This document shows positions 6,195 to 11,738 of a stretch of 11,738 bases of DNA, piece after piece. Within the stretch, counting starts at the first letter, position 1. Every line of letters begins with the position of its first letter. Below the pieces are notes generated by a model. It saw only the letters and a program-made list of their open reading frames with translations, searched no databases and was not told where the DNA came from. Both the position numbers and the translations under genes were made by a program. The DNA lies in NCBI GenBank assembly GCA_018609965.1, contig JAHENP010000005.1:1-11738 (forward strand), given 5' to 3'. The DNA comes from Haloferacaceae archaeon. GTDB taxonomy: Archaea; Halobacteriota; Halobacteria; Halobacteriales; Haloferacaceae.

Positions 6195-6854
6195 TCAGTC
6201 GTCCGACGACACAGGTGCGTGGTCACTCGCGAGGAACTGGTGGACGGCGATCACCGTCCGGGCGTCACGCGTCTCCCCGGCCAGAACTGCCGCCCGGAGT
6301 TCCGACACCGGTGTCGTCGTCACTCGGATGCTCTCGTTGTCGTCGAGATTCTGGTCGCCCGCGGGCGTACAACCCGTCGCCAGCACGTGGTGGTGGACCG
6401 CCTGACTCACGCCGTTGGACGGCTCGACGCTCGTCAGGTGGTGGATCGCATCGGCCTCGTAGCCGGTCTCCTCGGTCAGTTCCCGCCGGGCGGCCGTCTC
6501 GACGGTCTCGTACTCGGGGTCGTCGTCGAACCACGGCTTGCGGTCGACGCCGTCGGCGCGTTCGACGGTGCCGGCCGGCACCCCCCGGTTGACCCGGCCG
6601 ACCGCCTGGCGCCACTCCTCGATCACCACCGCCTCCCCGTCGTCTGTCACCGGGAGCACGACCACTGCCGGCGGCTCGTCGACGTAGTGGTAGCCCGTCT
6701 CCGTCCCGTCCGGGAGCCGCACGTCGTCACGCCGCACCCCGAACCCCGGACAGTCGTACTCCAACTCCGTCCCAGTCGTCTCCCACGCCAACCCGTCTGT
6801 GTGCGTGGCTGTGTTCTTAGCGTCGTCTGTGTCCGCGTTCGTGTCGTCTGTCAC
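6195..6854 (-). CDS. Nudix hydrolase, ADP-ribose pyrophosphatase-like, with enlarged Nudix region
   Basis: The 219-residue protein (from GTG 6854) hydrolyses a nucleoside diphosphate linked to another moiety; similarity in layout is greatest to ADP-ribose pyrophosphatases, with PAVVVLPVTDDGEAVVIEEWRQ (two strands and a turn) before VPAGTVE. The catalytic helix ARRELTEETGYE is intact, with R124, E125, E128 and E129 coordinating Mg. Between PAG and the conserved E-x7-REL there are about 18 extra residues (RADGVDRKPWFDDDPEYE region), so the glycine of the canonical G-x5-E is displaced. The frame extends without stop to 7043, but that extension overlaps the upstream gene by about 100 nt and is Arg/Ala-rich, so it is rejected. 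GTG 6854 opens VTDDTNADTDD, an acidic start, and has a T-rich box 25-31 nt before it; GTG 6887 is the alternative. Substrate is not known. Confidence 0.8.
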   Translation of the reverse strand: MTDDTNADTDDAKNTATHTDGLAWETTGTELEYDCPGFGVRRDDVRLPDGTETGYHYVDEPPAVVVLPVTDDGEAVVIEEWRQAVGRVNRGVPAGTVERADGVDRKPWFDDDPEYETVETAARRELTEETGYEADAIHHLTSVEPSNGVSQAVHHHVLATGCTPAGDQNLDDNESIRVTTTPVSELRAAVLAGETRDARTVIAVHQFLASDHAPVSSDD

Positions 6855-6878
6855 GTCACTGTCTCGGACGAGCGTGGG

Positions 6879-6889
6879 CAAAAACACAC
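6879..6889 (-). promoter_or_regulatory. T-rich box: candidate promoter for the Nudix gene and terminator of the gene before it
   Basis: On the - strand this reads GTGTGTTTTTG, with five T in a row (A5 at 6880-6884 on the + strand). It lies 25-35 nt before the preferred Nudix start at 6854, fitting a TATA-like element, and 55-65 nt beyond the stop of the arylsulfotransferase-like gene, where an archaeal T-run terminator would be expected. Both roles are possible. Confidence 0.4.
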
Positions 6890-6943
6890 CACTCGCGAGA
6901 CGACAAGACGGCAGAGAGACGAGAGTCGTCGCCGCCAGCCGAA

Positions 6944-8461
6944 CTACTCCTGTCGCCGTCGGTCGACGACCCCGGCGACGACCAACATGAGCGACACCGA
7001 CAACACCGCAACCTGCGGCCCGCGGAGCCACAGCGGGAGCCACGGGAGGCCAGCACGCAACAACCGCGCCGCCTCACCGAACACGGGGAGCCGGTCCTCG
7101 CCGCCACCGACGACGACCGGGGTGACTGCCTCCGTCGTCGATCCGGTCTCGGACGGCGTCGCAGGTGTCGCCGTCGCTCCCGGCTTCGCCGTCCGTTCGT
7201 CGCCGGACGTGGCCGTTCCACTCTCGCCGTCGGGCGCGGTCGTCCCCGTCCCGTCGCCGGTCGTCGCCGTCGTCTCCGGTGGGCGATCGGTCGCGTACAA
7301 CGCGCCGCCGACCGTCTCCCCCTCGGGGACGCGGTCGGCCTCGTACACGATCCCGTCGCCCGTCGAGTACGACCACACCGTCTCACCGGACTCCGTCACC
7401 TCGACCACCCGCCGGCCCCGGGAGTCGGTGACCAACGTGTTGCCGTTCGGGAGCCGGTCGGCGTCACGGGGCCAGGAGAACGACCGGCCGTCCGCGCCGG
7501 TCAACACCCACACCGGTCGCCACTCCCCGCCGCGCTCGTGGAGTTCGACCACGCGGTCGTTCTCGGAGTCGGCGACCAACACCGCTCCCGGACCGAGCCA
7601 CTGCGGGTTGTGTTGTTCTTTGAACGCCTCGGGATCGCCACACCGCACGTCACCGTCCCCGTCCGTGTCCGAGAGCCGCCCGCGGACGGTACAGGAGTCG
7701 TCACTCCCACCGTCGTCGGCGTTGATCACCTCGACCACCTCGCCGCCCTCCTCCTGGCGTTCGAGAACCAACAGCTGGTTGGCGTTGCGGACGGAGACGA
7801 GGAACCGGTCGTCACCGATCCGGTCGACATCGTTGATGTGGAGCCAGTCCCGTCGTGTCGGATCCGCCGGCGCGTCGTAGAAACTGCTGGCGTTCCACTG
7901 CCACACCTCCTCGCCGTCGCGGACGATCACGACCCGTTCGCGGTCCATATCCGCGAGGACGAACCCACCGTCCGGCAACGCCTCCACGTCGTGGACCTCG
8001 CTGTTCGTCGAACTCCGCACCGGGAAGGAGTAGCGCTGTGTGACCGTCCCGTCCTGTTCGAACACGACGAACCCCGTTCGAGCACACGGGGTGTCGTACG
8101 GGCCACACTCCTCGCGGTCCTCGTCCATCCACGCCGCCAACAGCCGGCCGTCGCGGAGCAACGACACGTCGAAGTAGGTGTCCTGCTGGTCGCGGAGCAC
8201 TCGCTCACCCGCCAGTTCCGTGTAGCCGCCCGACGTGTAGCTCCCGCTCCCCTGCACGCCGATCAGCGTCCCTGAGAGCTGTGCGGGCGTCCGCGTCGCC
8301 GTCCGTGTCCCCGCCGGATCGGCGGTCTGTGATCCGTCCGTGCCGGTCGTCTGGGGCCCGTCGGTCGCCGGCCCGGCTCCGGGCGCAGCGAACGCACTCG
8401 CGCCGAACCCGACGACGAGCAACAGGAGACCGGCGCCGACGAACGCGAGACCACGGTCCAT
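6944..8461 (-). CDS. Arylsulfotransferase-family beta-propeller, membrane-anchored, extracellular
   Basis: The 505-residue protein starts with an N-terminal hydrophobic segment (residues 5-26, signal peptide or anchor) and a Thr/Gly-rich linker to about residue 62. The central part (about 65-395) shows propeller-blade repeats such as VHDVEALPDGGFVLADMDRER, HINDVDRIGDDRFLVSVRN and PRDADRLPNGNTLVTDSRGR, the pattern of arylsulfotransferase (ASST) proteins, with histidines H157, H208 and H284 in blade-start positions. ASST enzymes move sulfate between phenolic compounds, but many haloarchaeal members are uncharacterised, so activity here is inferred. Residues 265-276 form an EF-hand/dockerin-like calcium loop, DTDGDGDVRCGD, flanked by C257 and C274. 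A Thr/Gly/Ser-rich stalk (395-445) and a C-terminal membrane helix (about 466-500, then RRRQE) place the propeller outside the cell. ATG 8461 is backed by a strong BRE/TATA. Confidence 0.8.
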   Translation of the reverse strand: MDRGLAFVGAGLLLLVVGFGASAFAAPGAGPATDGPQTTGTDGSQTADPAGTRTATRTPAQLSGTLIGVQGSGSYTSGGYTELAGERVLRDQQDTYFDVSLLRDGRLLAAWMDEDREECGPYDTPCARTGFVVFEQDGTVTQRYSFPVRSSTNSEVHDVEALPDGGFVLADMDRERVVIVRDGEEVWQWNASSFYDAPADPTRRDWLHINDVDRIGDDRFLVSVRNANQLLVLERQEEGGEVVEVINADDGGSDDSCTVRGRLSDTDGDGDVRCGDPEAFKEQHNPQWLGPGAVLVADSENDRVVELHERGGEWRPVWVLTGADGRSFSWPRDADRLPNGNTLVTDSRGRRVVEVTESGETVWSYSTGDGIVYEADRVPEGETVGGALYATDRPPETTATTGDGTGTTAPDGESGTATSGDERTAKPGATATPATPSETGSTTEAVTPVVVGGGEDRLPVFGEAARLLRAGLPWLPLWLRGPQVAVLSVSLMLVVAGVVDRRRQE

Positions 8462-8483
8462 TGTCGGTGCCTGCGGCGGTTTC

Positions 8484-8499
8484 CAGATAAGCCTTCGGA
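8484..8499 (-). promoter_or_regulatory. Strong BRE/TATA promoter of the arylsulfotransferase-like gene
   Basis: On the - strand the sequence is TCCGAAGGCTTATCTG. CGAAG resembles a BRE, and CTTATC is centred about 28 nt before the ATG at 8461. This is the clearest core promoter in the window and indicates a leaderless transcript starting at or next to the ATG. Confidence 0.65.
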
Positions 8500-8509
8500 A
8501 GCCGGTCGG

Positions 8510-9868
8510 TCAGCCGTCGCGTGGCTCCGGTGTGTCCGACTCCGACTGGTCGTCGCTGACGTCCGTCGTCCCCTCACCCGCCCCGTCGGTGCCCTCACTC
8601 GCTCCGTCGGTGCCCTCACTCGCCCCCGTCGTCCCGTCGAGACTCCCCACACCACGCTCGCCGTCGGTCGCGGCCACAGCACCTCGTGGCACGCCGTCGT
8701 CTGCCGCCGCCGCCGACACGGGGGAGGGGGCCGGCGACAGCTCCGACCGGAGCGTGTCCAACGCGGTTCCGGCGTGGACCCGGACCTGTTCCCGTTCCTC
8801 GCCGTCTTCCAATCGGCCGAGCAACGGCTCCATCGCCGGGCGGGCAGCGTCCGGCGCCGTCTCCGACAACGCCGCGAGCGCGAACGCCGCGTTCGCCCGC
8901 ACGACCGGGGCGCTGTCGACGAGTCGCTCGGCGAGTGTATCCACGCTGTCGGCGACGGCACTCGTCTCGCTGGCCAGACGCCCGAGTGTCAGCGCGGCGT
9001 TCGCCCGCACGTCCGGCCGGTCGTGACGCAACAACGGCACGACGTGTTCGCCGACGGCGACACGCTCGGCGACCCGTCCGGGCGCGACCCGCGCGGCGTC
9101 ACTCAGCGCCGCGACCGCGTGGACTGCCACCGCGCCGTGATCGGAGAGTCGGTCGGTGACGACGGACAGGCTGTCGAGCACGTCCGTCGGCGCCGTGTCT
9201 GCGGCGCGTGCCACCAGAAAGGTCGCGTCGCGTCTGGCCGCGGCGTCGTCGTCGGTTGCCAGCGACGCGACGGCAGTCGGCTCCGGCGGGTCGACGGCGC
9301 CACACTCGGCCAGCCGGGCGAGCGCACGCACGGCACGTCGACGGACGGTGTCGTCGTCGTCCGCCAGCGCGGCGACCAGTCCAGACCGGAGGGTGTCGGC
9401 CGTCTCCGTCTCGTCGACGACCGTCGGGTCGGTCTCGGCGGTCGCCGCGACGGCGTGGACGGCCAGCCGGGAGAGCGACTCGTCGGCTGCGTGTGTCGCG
9501 GTCGCGAGTGCCGACAGGGCGGGCTCGACGGCCGCGGCGTCGGCCGCGCCGACCCGGGCGAGCACGTAGGCGGCGTGGTAACACACTTCGGGTTCTGGGT
9601 CGTCGAGACGGTCACCGAGGTGGCCGGCCAACGGAACGACGGCCTCGGGGTCGGTGTCGGCGACCTCCGCGAGCGCTGCCGTTGTTGCCGTCCGGACGCG
9701 GGCGTCGACGTTGCTCACCCCAGTGTCCAGTTCCGCCGCGACGGCCGCGACCGCCTCGGGGTCCGACTCCGCGCGCGCCGCCAACGCCTCGGCGGCGGCC
9801 GCGCGGTCACTCGCCGTCGAGGCCGACAACGCCGCCGCCAACGACTCAGCGCCCCGCTCGTCTGTCAT
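8510..9868 (-). CDS. HEAT-repeat protein with disordered acidic tail
   Basis: The 452-residue product is an alpha-solenoid. Repeating helix pairs of roughly 35-45 residues run from about residue 5 to 365, for example DARVRTATTAALAEVADTDP, PEVCYHAAYVLARVGAAD, DTVRRRAVRALARLAECG, RPDVRANAALTLGRLASE and APVVRANAAFALAALSET, with the D/P-x-V-R-x-x-A-A-x-A-L signature of HEAT repeats. These proteins act as scaffolds; no catalytic motif is seen and the partner is unknown. The last 85 residues are low-complexity and acidic, and include three 7-residue repeats TDGA(S/G)EG encoded by 21-bp DNA repeats. ATG 9868 is chosen; a GTG directly before it could add one residue. A TATA-like CTACTTGA sits about 27-30 nt before the ATG. 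The gene begins 51 nt after the preceding gene ends and may be expressed separately from it. Confidence 0.85.
   Translation of the reverse strand: MTDERGAESLAAALSASTASDRAAAAEALAARAESDPEAVAAVAAELDTGVSNVDARVRTATTAALAEVADTDPEAVVPLAGHLGDRLDDPEPEVCYHAAYVLARVGAADAAAVEPALSALATATHAADESLSRLAVHAVAATAETDPTVVDETETADTLRSGLVAALADDDDTVRRRAVRALARLAECGAVDPPEPTAVASLATDDDAAARRDATFLVARAADTAPTDVLDSLSVVTDRLSDHGAVAVHAVAALSDAARVAPGRVAERVAVGEHVVPLLRHDRPDVRANAALTLGRLASETSAVADSVDTLAERLVDSAPVVRANAAFALAALSETAPDAARPAMEPLLGRLEDGEEREQVRVHAGTALDTLRSELSPAPSPVSAAAADDGVPRGAVAATDGERGVGSLDGTTGASEGTDGASEGTDGAGEGTTDVSDDQSESDTPEPRDG
8571..8633 (-). repeat. Three 21-bp tandem repeats in the 3' end of the HEAT-repeat gene
   Basis: Units at 8571-8591, 8592-8612 and 8613-8633 each start CCCTCAC on the + strand and encode the heptapeptide TDGASEG or TDGAGEG on the - strand. 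Units are in frame, so changes in copy number would lengthen or shorten the disordered tail without a frameshift. Confidence 0.8.
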
Positions 9869-9875
9869 CACCTCC

Positions 9876-9911
9876 CCGTGGGTCCCCCACGGTCAAGTAG
9901 CCCGGGGGTCC
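9876..9911. promoter_or_regulatory. Promoter region of the HEAT-repeat gene with inverted repeats
   Basis: A 7-bp inverted repeat, CCGTGGG (9876-9882) and CCCACGG (9886-9892), lies between the start codon at 9868 and a TATA-like element (CTACTTGA on the - strand, 9893-9900, about -27). GGTCCCCC (9881-9888) and GGGGGTCC (9904-9911) form a further, imperfect inverted pair around the TATA-like element. This could be an operator or, in a leadered transcript, an RNA hairpin. The GC content makes chance pairing likely. Confidence 0.35.
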
Positions 9912-9919
9912 GACATCTG

Positions 9920-10540
9920 TCACGACTCTCTGTCTGTATCGATCCCGAGGTCGAGTGTCGTCTCCGCGAGCAGTTCCCGGAGTGTCGCCTCCGGTGGCGC
10001 GTCGGGGTCGACACGGTCGGCGTACCACCGCAACACCGCACTCAGCGCCGCGTGACGGTCGTTGGCGGCCGTCTGGATACTCCCCGTCCCCGCGCCGTCG
10101 CGGGTGACCACGCCGAACGCGTGGTCGGCCGACAGGGCTGCCAGTTCCGTCTCGACGGCCGCGAGCGGGTTCTGGCCGTCGTCGGTCGGCGCCCCACCCC
10201 GACTGGCGTCACCGGCGCCCTCGCTCTCTTCGTGACCGTCGACGACCCGGACGGCCGGCACGTCCGGGTCGATTGCGTCCTCGTCGGTGGAGATGACGAA
10301 CCGCCCCTTGCCGGTTCGTTCGACCCCCTCGCGTGAGGCGATGTCGAGTTCCTCCGGACGGAGCACCCCCTCCTCGTCGTCCGGCTCCGGCTCCGCCCAC
10401 TCCCGAGCGTCAGCGTCCAGTCGCTCGGTGTCGTCCGGGCTGACGCGGGCGCTCTCGCCGGTCGTCTCGCGCCCGTCGTCGCCGGGGCCGCCGGCGTCAC
10501 CGTCGTCGCTCACTGGTCGTTGTTCGACGCCGAAGCGCAT
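9920..10540 (-). CDS. Acidic conserved haloarchaeal protein (possibly DUF7500-type)
   Basis: The 206-residue product has no enzyme motif that I recognise. Residues 1-55 are very acidic and Gly-rich and probably disordered. A compact middle block, EGVLRPEELDIASREGVERT followed by GKGRFVIST (about 57-85), recalls the short haloarchaeal domain annotated DUF7500; this link is from memory and should be treated as tentative. A second acidic linker leads to a C-terminal helical domain (about 122-200) with LAAVETELAALSADHAFGVV and HAALSAVLRWYADRVDPDAPP. ATG 10540 follows a modest Shine-Dalgarno-like GAGGA (spacing 3 nt) and lies 28 nt after the His-rich gene, with no TATA box between, so it is probably translated from the same message. 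There are no membrane segments; a cytoplasmic location is inferred. Confidence 0.65.
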   Translation of the reverse strand: MRFGVEQRPVSDDGDAGGPGDDGRETTGESARVSPDDTERLDADAREWAEPEPDDEEGVLRPEELDIASREGVERTGKGRFVISTDEDAIDPDVPAVRVVDGHEESEGAGDASRGGAPTDDGQNPLAAVETELAALSADHAFGVVTRDGAGTGSIQTAANDRHAALSAVLRWYADRVDPDAPPEATLRELLAETTLDLGIDTDRES

Positions 10541-10568
10541 AGTTCCTCGGGGTCGTGTCTGTCTCCGC

Positions 10569-11060
10569 TCACGCGTCCGGACGGGAGTACCGCTCCGGCT
10601 GGTACTGCCCGGTCCACTCGTAGTTCGCGGGGTACGTGTACGTCGTCGCGGTCGCGAGATCGTTCAACCGGTCGAGAACGAACCCCACCGGCGTCTCCAT
10701 CAAACGCACACCTGCGTCGAGGGCGGCGTCGTACGCGTACGGGTCGTCGTTCTCTGCCGGCGAAGGGGGCTGGTGGAAGTGATCTCGGTCGTTGTGCGGG
10801 TTCTCGTGTCGGCCCCACCGGCAGGTCCACCGCTCGCCGCCCCAGTTCTCCTCGTACGTGACGTGTGTTTTCGGCTCCGACCGTTCGATGTGTTTGACGA
10901 GGAGGTGTGCCCCCGTAACCGGAGCAGGGTAACACCCCGGATGGAGCTCGAACCGTTGTTCGCGCGGTCCCGGTGTTCCCGTCCTGGCGACGCAGTGCTC
11001 CATCTCCCGGTAGAACGCTGCCGCGTAGCTGTCGACTGGGACGCCGGTCTCGTCGAACAC
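10569..11060 (-). CDS. His-rich small protein paired with a wHTH gene; possible toxin-like effector
   Basis: The 163-residue product is not firmly recognised. Its most distinctive part is residues 65-98: THVTYEENW, then WTCRWGRH, then ENPHNDRDHFHQPP, with H85, H89, H94 and H96 close together. The combination of a strand-rich core and an N-P-H-N-x-R-D-H-F-H motif resembles small haloarchaeal proteins found next to wHTH regulators, somewhat like the TumE (DUF6516) toxin group. This is an inference and not a family assignment. The clustered histidines, aspartates and arginines could form a catalytic or metal site. The GTG start at 11060 is only 3 nt after the stop of the wHTH gene, indicating one transcript with the regulator first, the order often seen in toxin-antitoxin operons. 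The C-terminal 40 residues are Tyr-rich (TYTYPANYEWTGQYQPERY). Confidence 0.6.
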   Translation of the reverse strand: MFDETGVPVDSYAAAFYREMEHCVARTGTPGPREQRFELHPGCYPAPVTGAHLLVKHIERSEPKTHVTYEENWGGERWTCRWGRHENPHNDRDHFHQPPSPAENDDPYAYDAALDAGVRLMETPVGFVLDRLNDLATATTYTYPANYEWTGQYQPERYSRPDA

Positions 11061-11063
11061 GGA

Positions 11064-11738
11064 TCACTCCCCGGCGTTCGCGCGTCGCCCCTCACCGGTG
11101 TCGCCTGTCGTCTCCGACAGCCCGTCCTGTACGCCCCCGTGGTGCAGTTCTGTGACAACCGCCAACTTCGGGAACTCCTCGACGGTCGCCGCGTCGAAGT
11201 ACACGGGGTCGACGGCCGCAGTGTCCGGGATCTGACCCTTCGTCTCGACTGCCTCCGGTGTTGGGAGTCGCTCGACCGCGACGGGCATCCGACCCTCCAG
11301 TTGCCGGTACGCGGTTCTGTAGTCGTCCGCCTCGGCGAGCAGTGACTCCCACTCGAACAGTTCACTCGCCCGCTCGGGAGCCTCCCGTTCGTCGACTGTC
11401 ACCTCGTCTGGAGCGTCGACGCCGAACCGCTCGACGAACCGCAAGTGCTCTCGGTACGTTTCGGCCAGCCGCTGTCGAATCGTCTCCGTGTCGTGTTCCC
11501 GTGCGAGACGGTGGCCCCGGAGAAACTCGAAGTACGCCGCGTTACGCTCGTACGCCTCCGGGCTGTCGTCTGCCCGCACAACCAGCCCCATCTCGGCGTA
11601 CTCCCGGAGTGTGCTGCGTGCCCCCGCGACGGAGCAGTTCGCCGCCTCGGCGACACTGCTCACGGGCGTCGGCTCCGAGAGGCCAGCCACGACCTCGCGA
11701 ACCCGTTGTCTGACCGTCTCCGAGTCGTCCGGTCGCTC
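11064..11738 (-). CDS. Winged-helix DNA-binding protein (DUF7342-like), start beyond window
   Basis: The frame is open to the right edge, giving 224 visible residues that begin ERPDDSETVRQRVREVV. A GTG at 11690 exists, but it would cut into the first helix of the DNA-binding domain, so the true start is most likely just outside the window. Residues 7-55 form a winged helix-turn-helix: EPTPVSSVAEAANCSVAG is the helix-turn region, followed by the recognition helix ARSTLREYAEMGLV and a wing (VRADDSPEAYERN). Next comes a long helical part, YFEFLRGHRLAREHD and IRQRLAETYREHLRFVERFG, then ELFEWESLLAEADDYRTAYR. This layout fits haloarchaeal DUF7342-type proteins. It is likely to bind DNA and regulate its own operon, perhaps as the antitoxin of the His-rich protein behind it. 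The C-terminal third (about 140-224) is not recognised and is longer than I would expect. Confidence 0.7.
   Translation of the reverse strand, partial: ERPDDSETVRQRVREVVAGLSEPTPVSSVAEAANCSVAGARSTLREYAEMGLVVRADDSPEAYERNAAYFEFLRGHRLAREHDTETIRQRLAETYREHLRFVERFGVDAPDEVTVDEREAPERASELFEWESLLAEADDYRTAYRQLEGRMPVAVERLPTPEAVETKGQIPDTAAVDPVYFDAATVEEFPKLAVVTELHHGGVQDGLSETTGDTGEGRRANAGE

Noticed and set aside
6855..7043. N-terminal extension of the Nudix protein by 63 residues
   Set aside because: It overlaps the end of the arylsulfotransferase-like gene by about 100 nt, is Arg/Ala-rich unlike the acidic rest, and a good start with a T-rich box upstream exists at 6854.
6219..7880. A 553-codon frame on the + strand opposite the Nudix and arylsulfotransferase-like genes
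   Set aside because: The translation is Arg/Val/Pro/Ser-rich with no family signature, while the - strand holds two clear protein families over the same bases.
8774..10336. A 520-codon frame on the + strand opposite the HEAT-repeat gene and the acidic gene
   Set aside because: Arg/Gly/Val-rich product typical of an antisense shadow; the - strand shows regular HEAT repeats.
11064..11690. Start of the wHTH gene at GTG 11690
   Set aside because: The frame continues upstream with sequence (ERPDDSETVRQRVREV) that fits the first helix of the domain, so the true start is probably beyond the window edge.

Overview
The window looks like a piece of a haloarchaeal chromosome. G+C is very high, the predicted proteins are rich in Asp, Glu, Ala and Val with few Lys, several families are typical of Halobacteria, and AT-rich TATA-like boxes sit about 27 nt upstream of several start codons, as expected for leaderless transcripts. 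No rRNA, tRNA, CRISPR array or insertion sequence was seen. Much of the window is ordinary core or household gene content.

Layout. The left part (1-5113) is read on the + strand: the C-terminal end of glutamate synthase large subunit (cut by the window edge), a 47-aa zinc-ribbon protein of the 'rubrerythrin-like' type, a small polytopic membrane protein, an archaeal AAA-type ATPase with a C-terminal nuclease-like domain (ATPase_2/DUF234 type), a putative manganese/heavy-metal exporter (ArsP_2 type), and an endonuclease III-type DNA glycosylase 26 nt behind it. The right part (5148-11738) is read on the - strand and meets the left part in a 34-nt convergent gap. In order of + coordinates it holds an HtrA-like serine protease without a signal peptide, a Nudix hydrolase, a membrane-anchored arylsulfotransferase-type beta-propeller, a HEAT-repeat protein, an acidic conserved haloarchaeal protein, a His-rich small protein, and a winged-HTH protein cut by the right edge.

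How genes may work together. The exporter and endonuclease III are close enough to share a transcript. On the right, the wHTH gene (upstream) and the His-rich gene are 3 nt apart, and the acidic protein follows 28 nt later; this cluster resembles a regulator plus effector pair, possibly toxin-antitoxin, but that is inference. The arylsulfotransferase-like gene has a very good BRE/TATA and is probably its own unit; the Nudix gene appears to have its own promoter behind it.

The most unusual non-coding signal is at 1571-1690, just before the ATPase gene: four degenerate 30-bp direct repeats in exact register, the last one overlapping the probable TATA box, with a 13-bp-arm palindrome spanning units 2 and 3. 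This looks like a phased operator array and is the main candidate for something undescribed.
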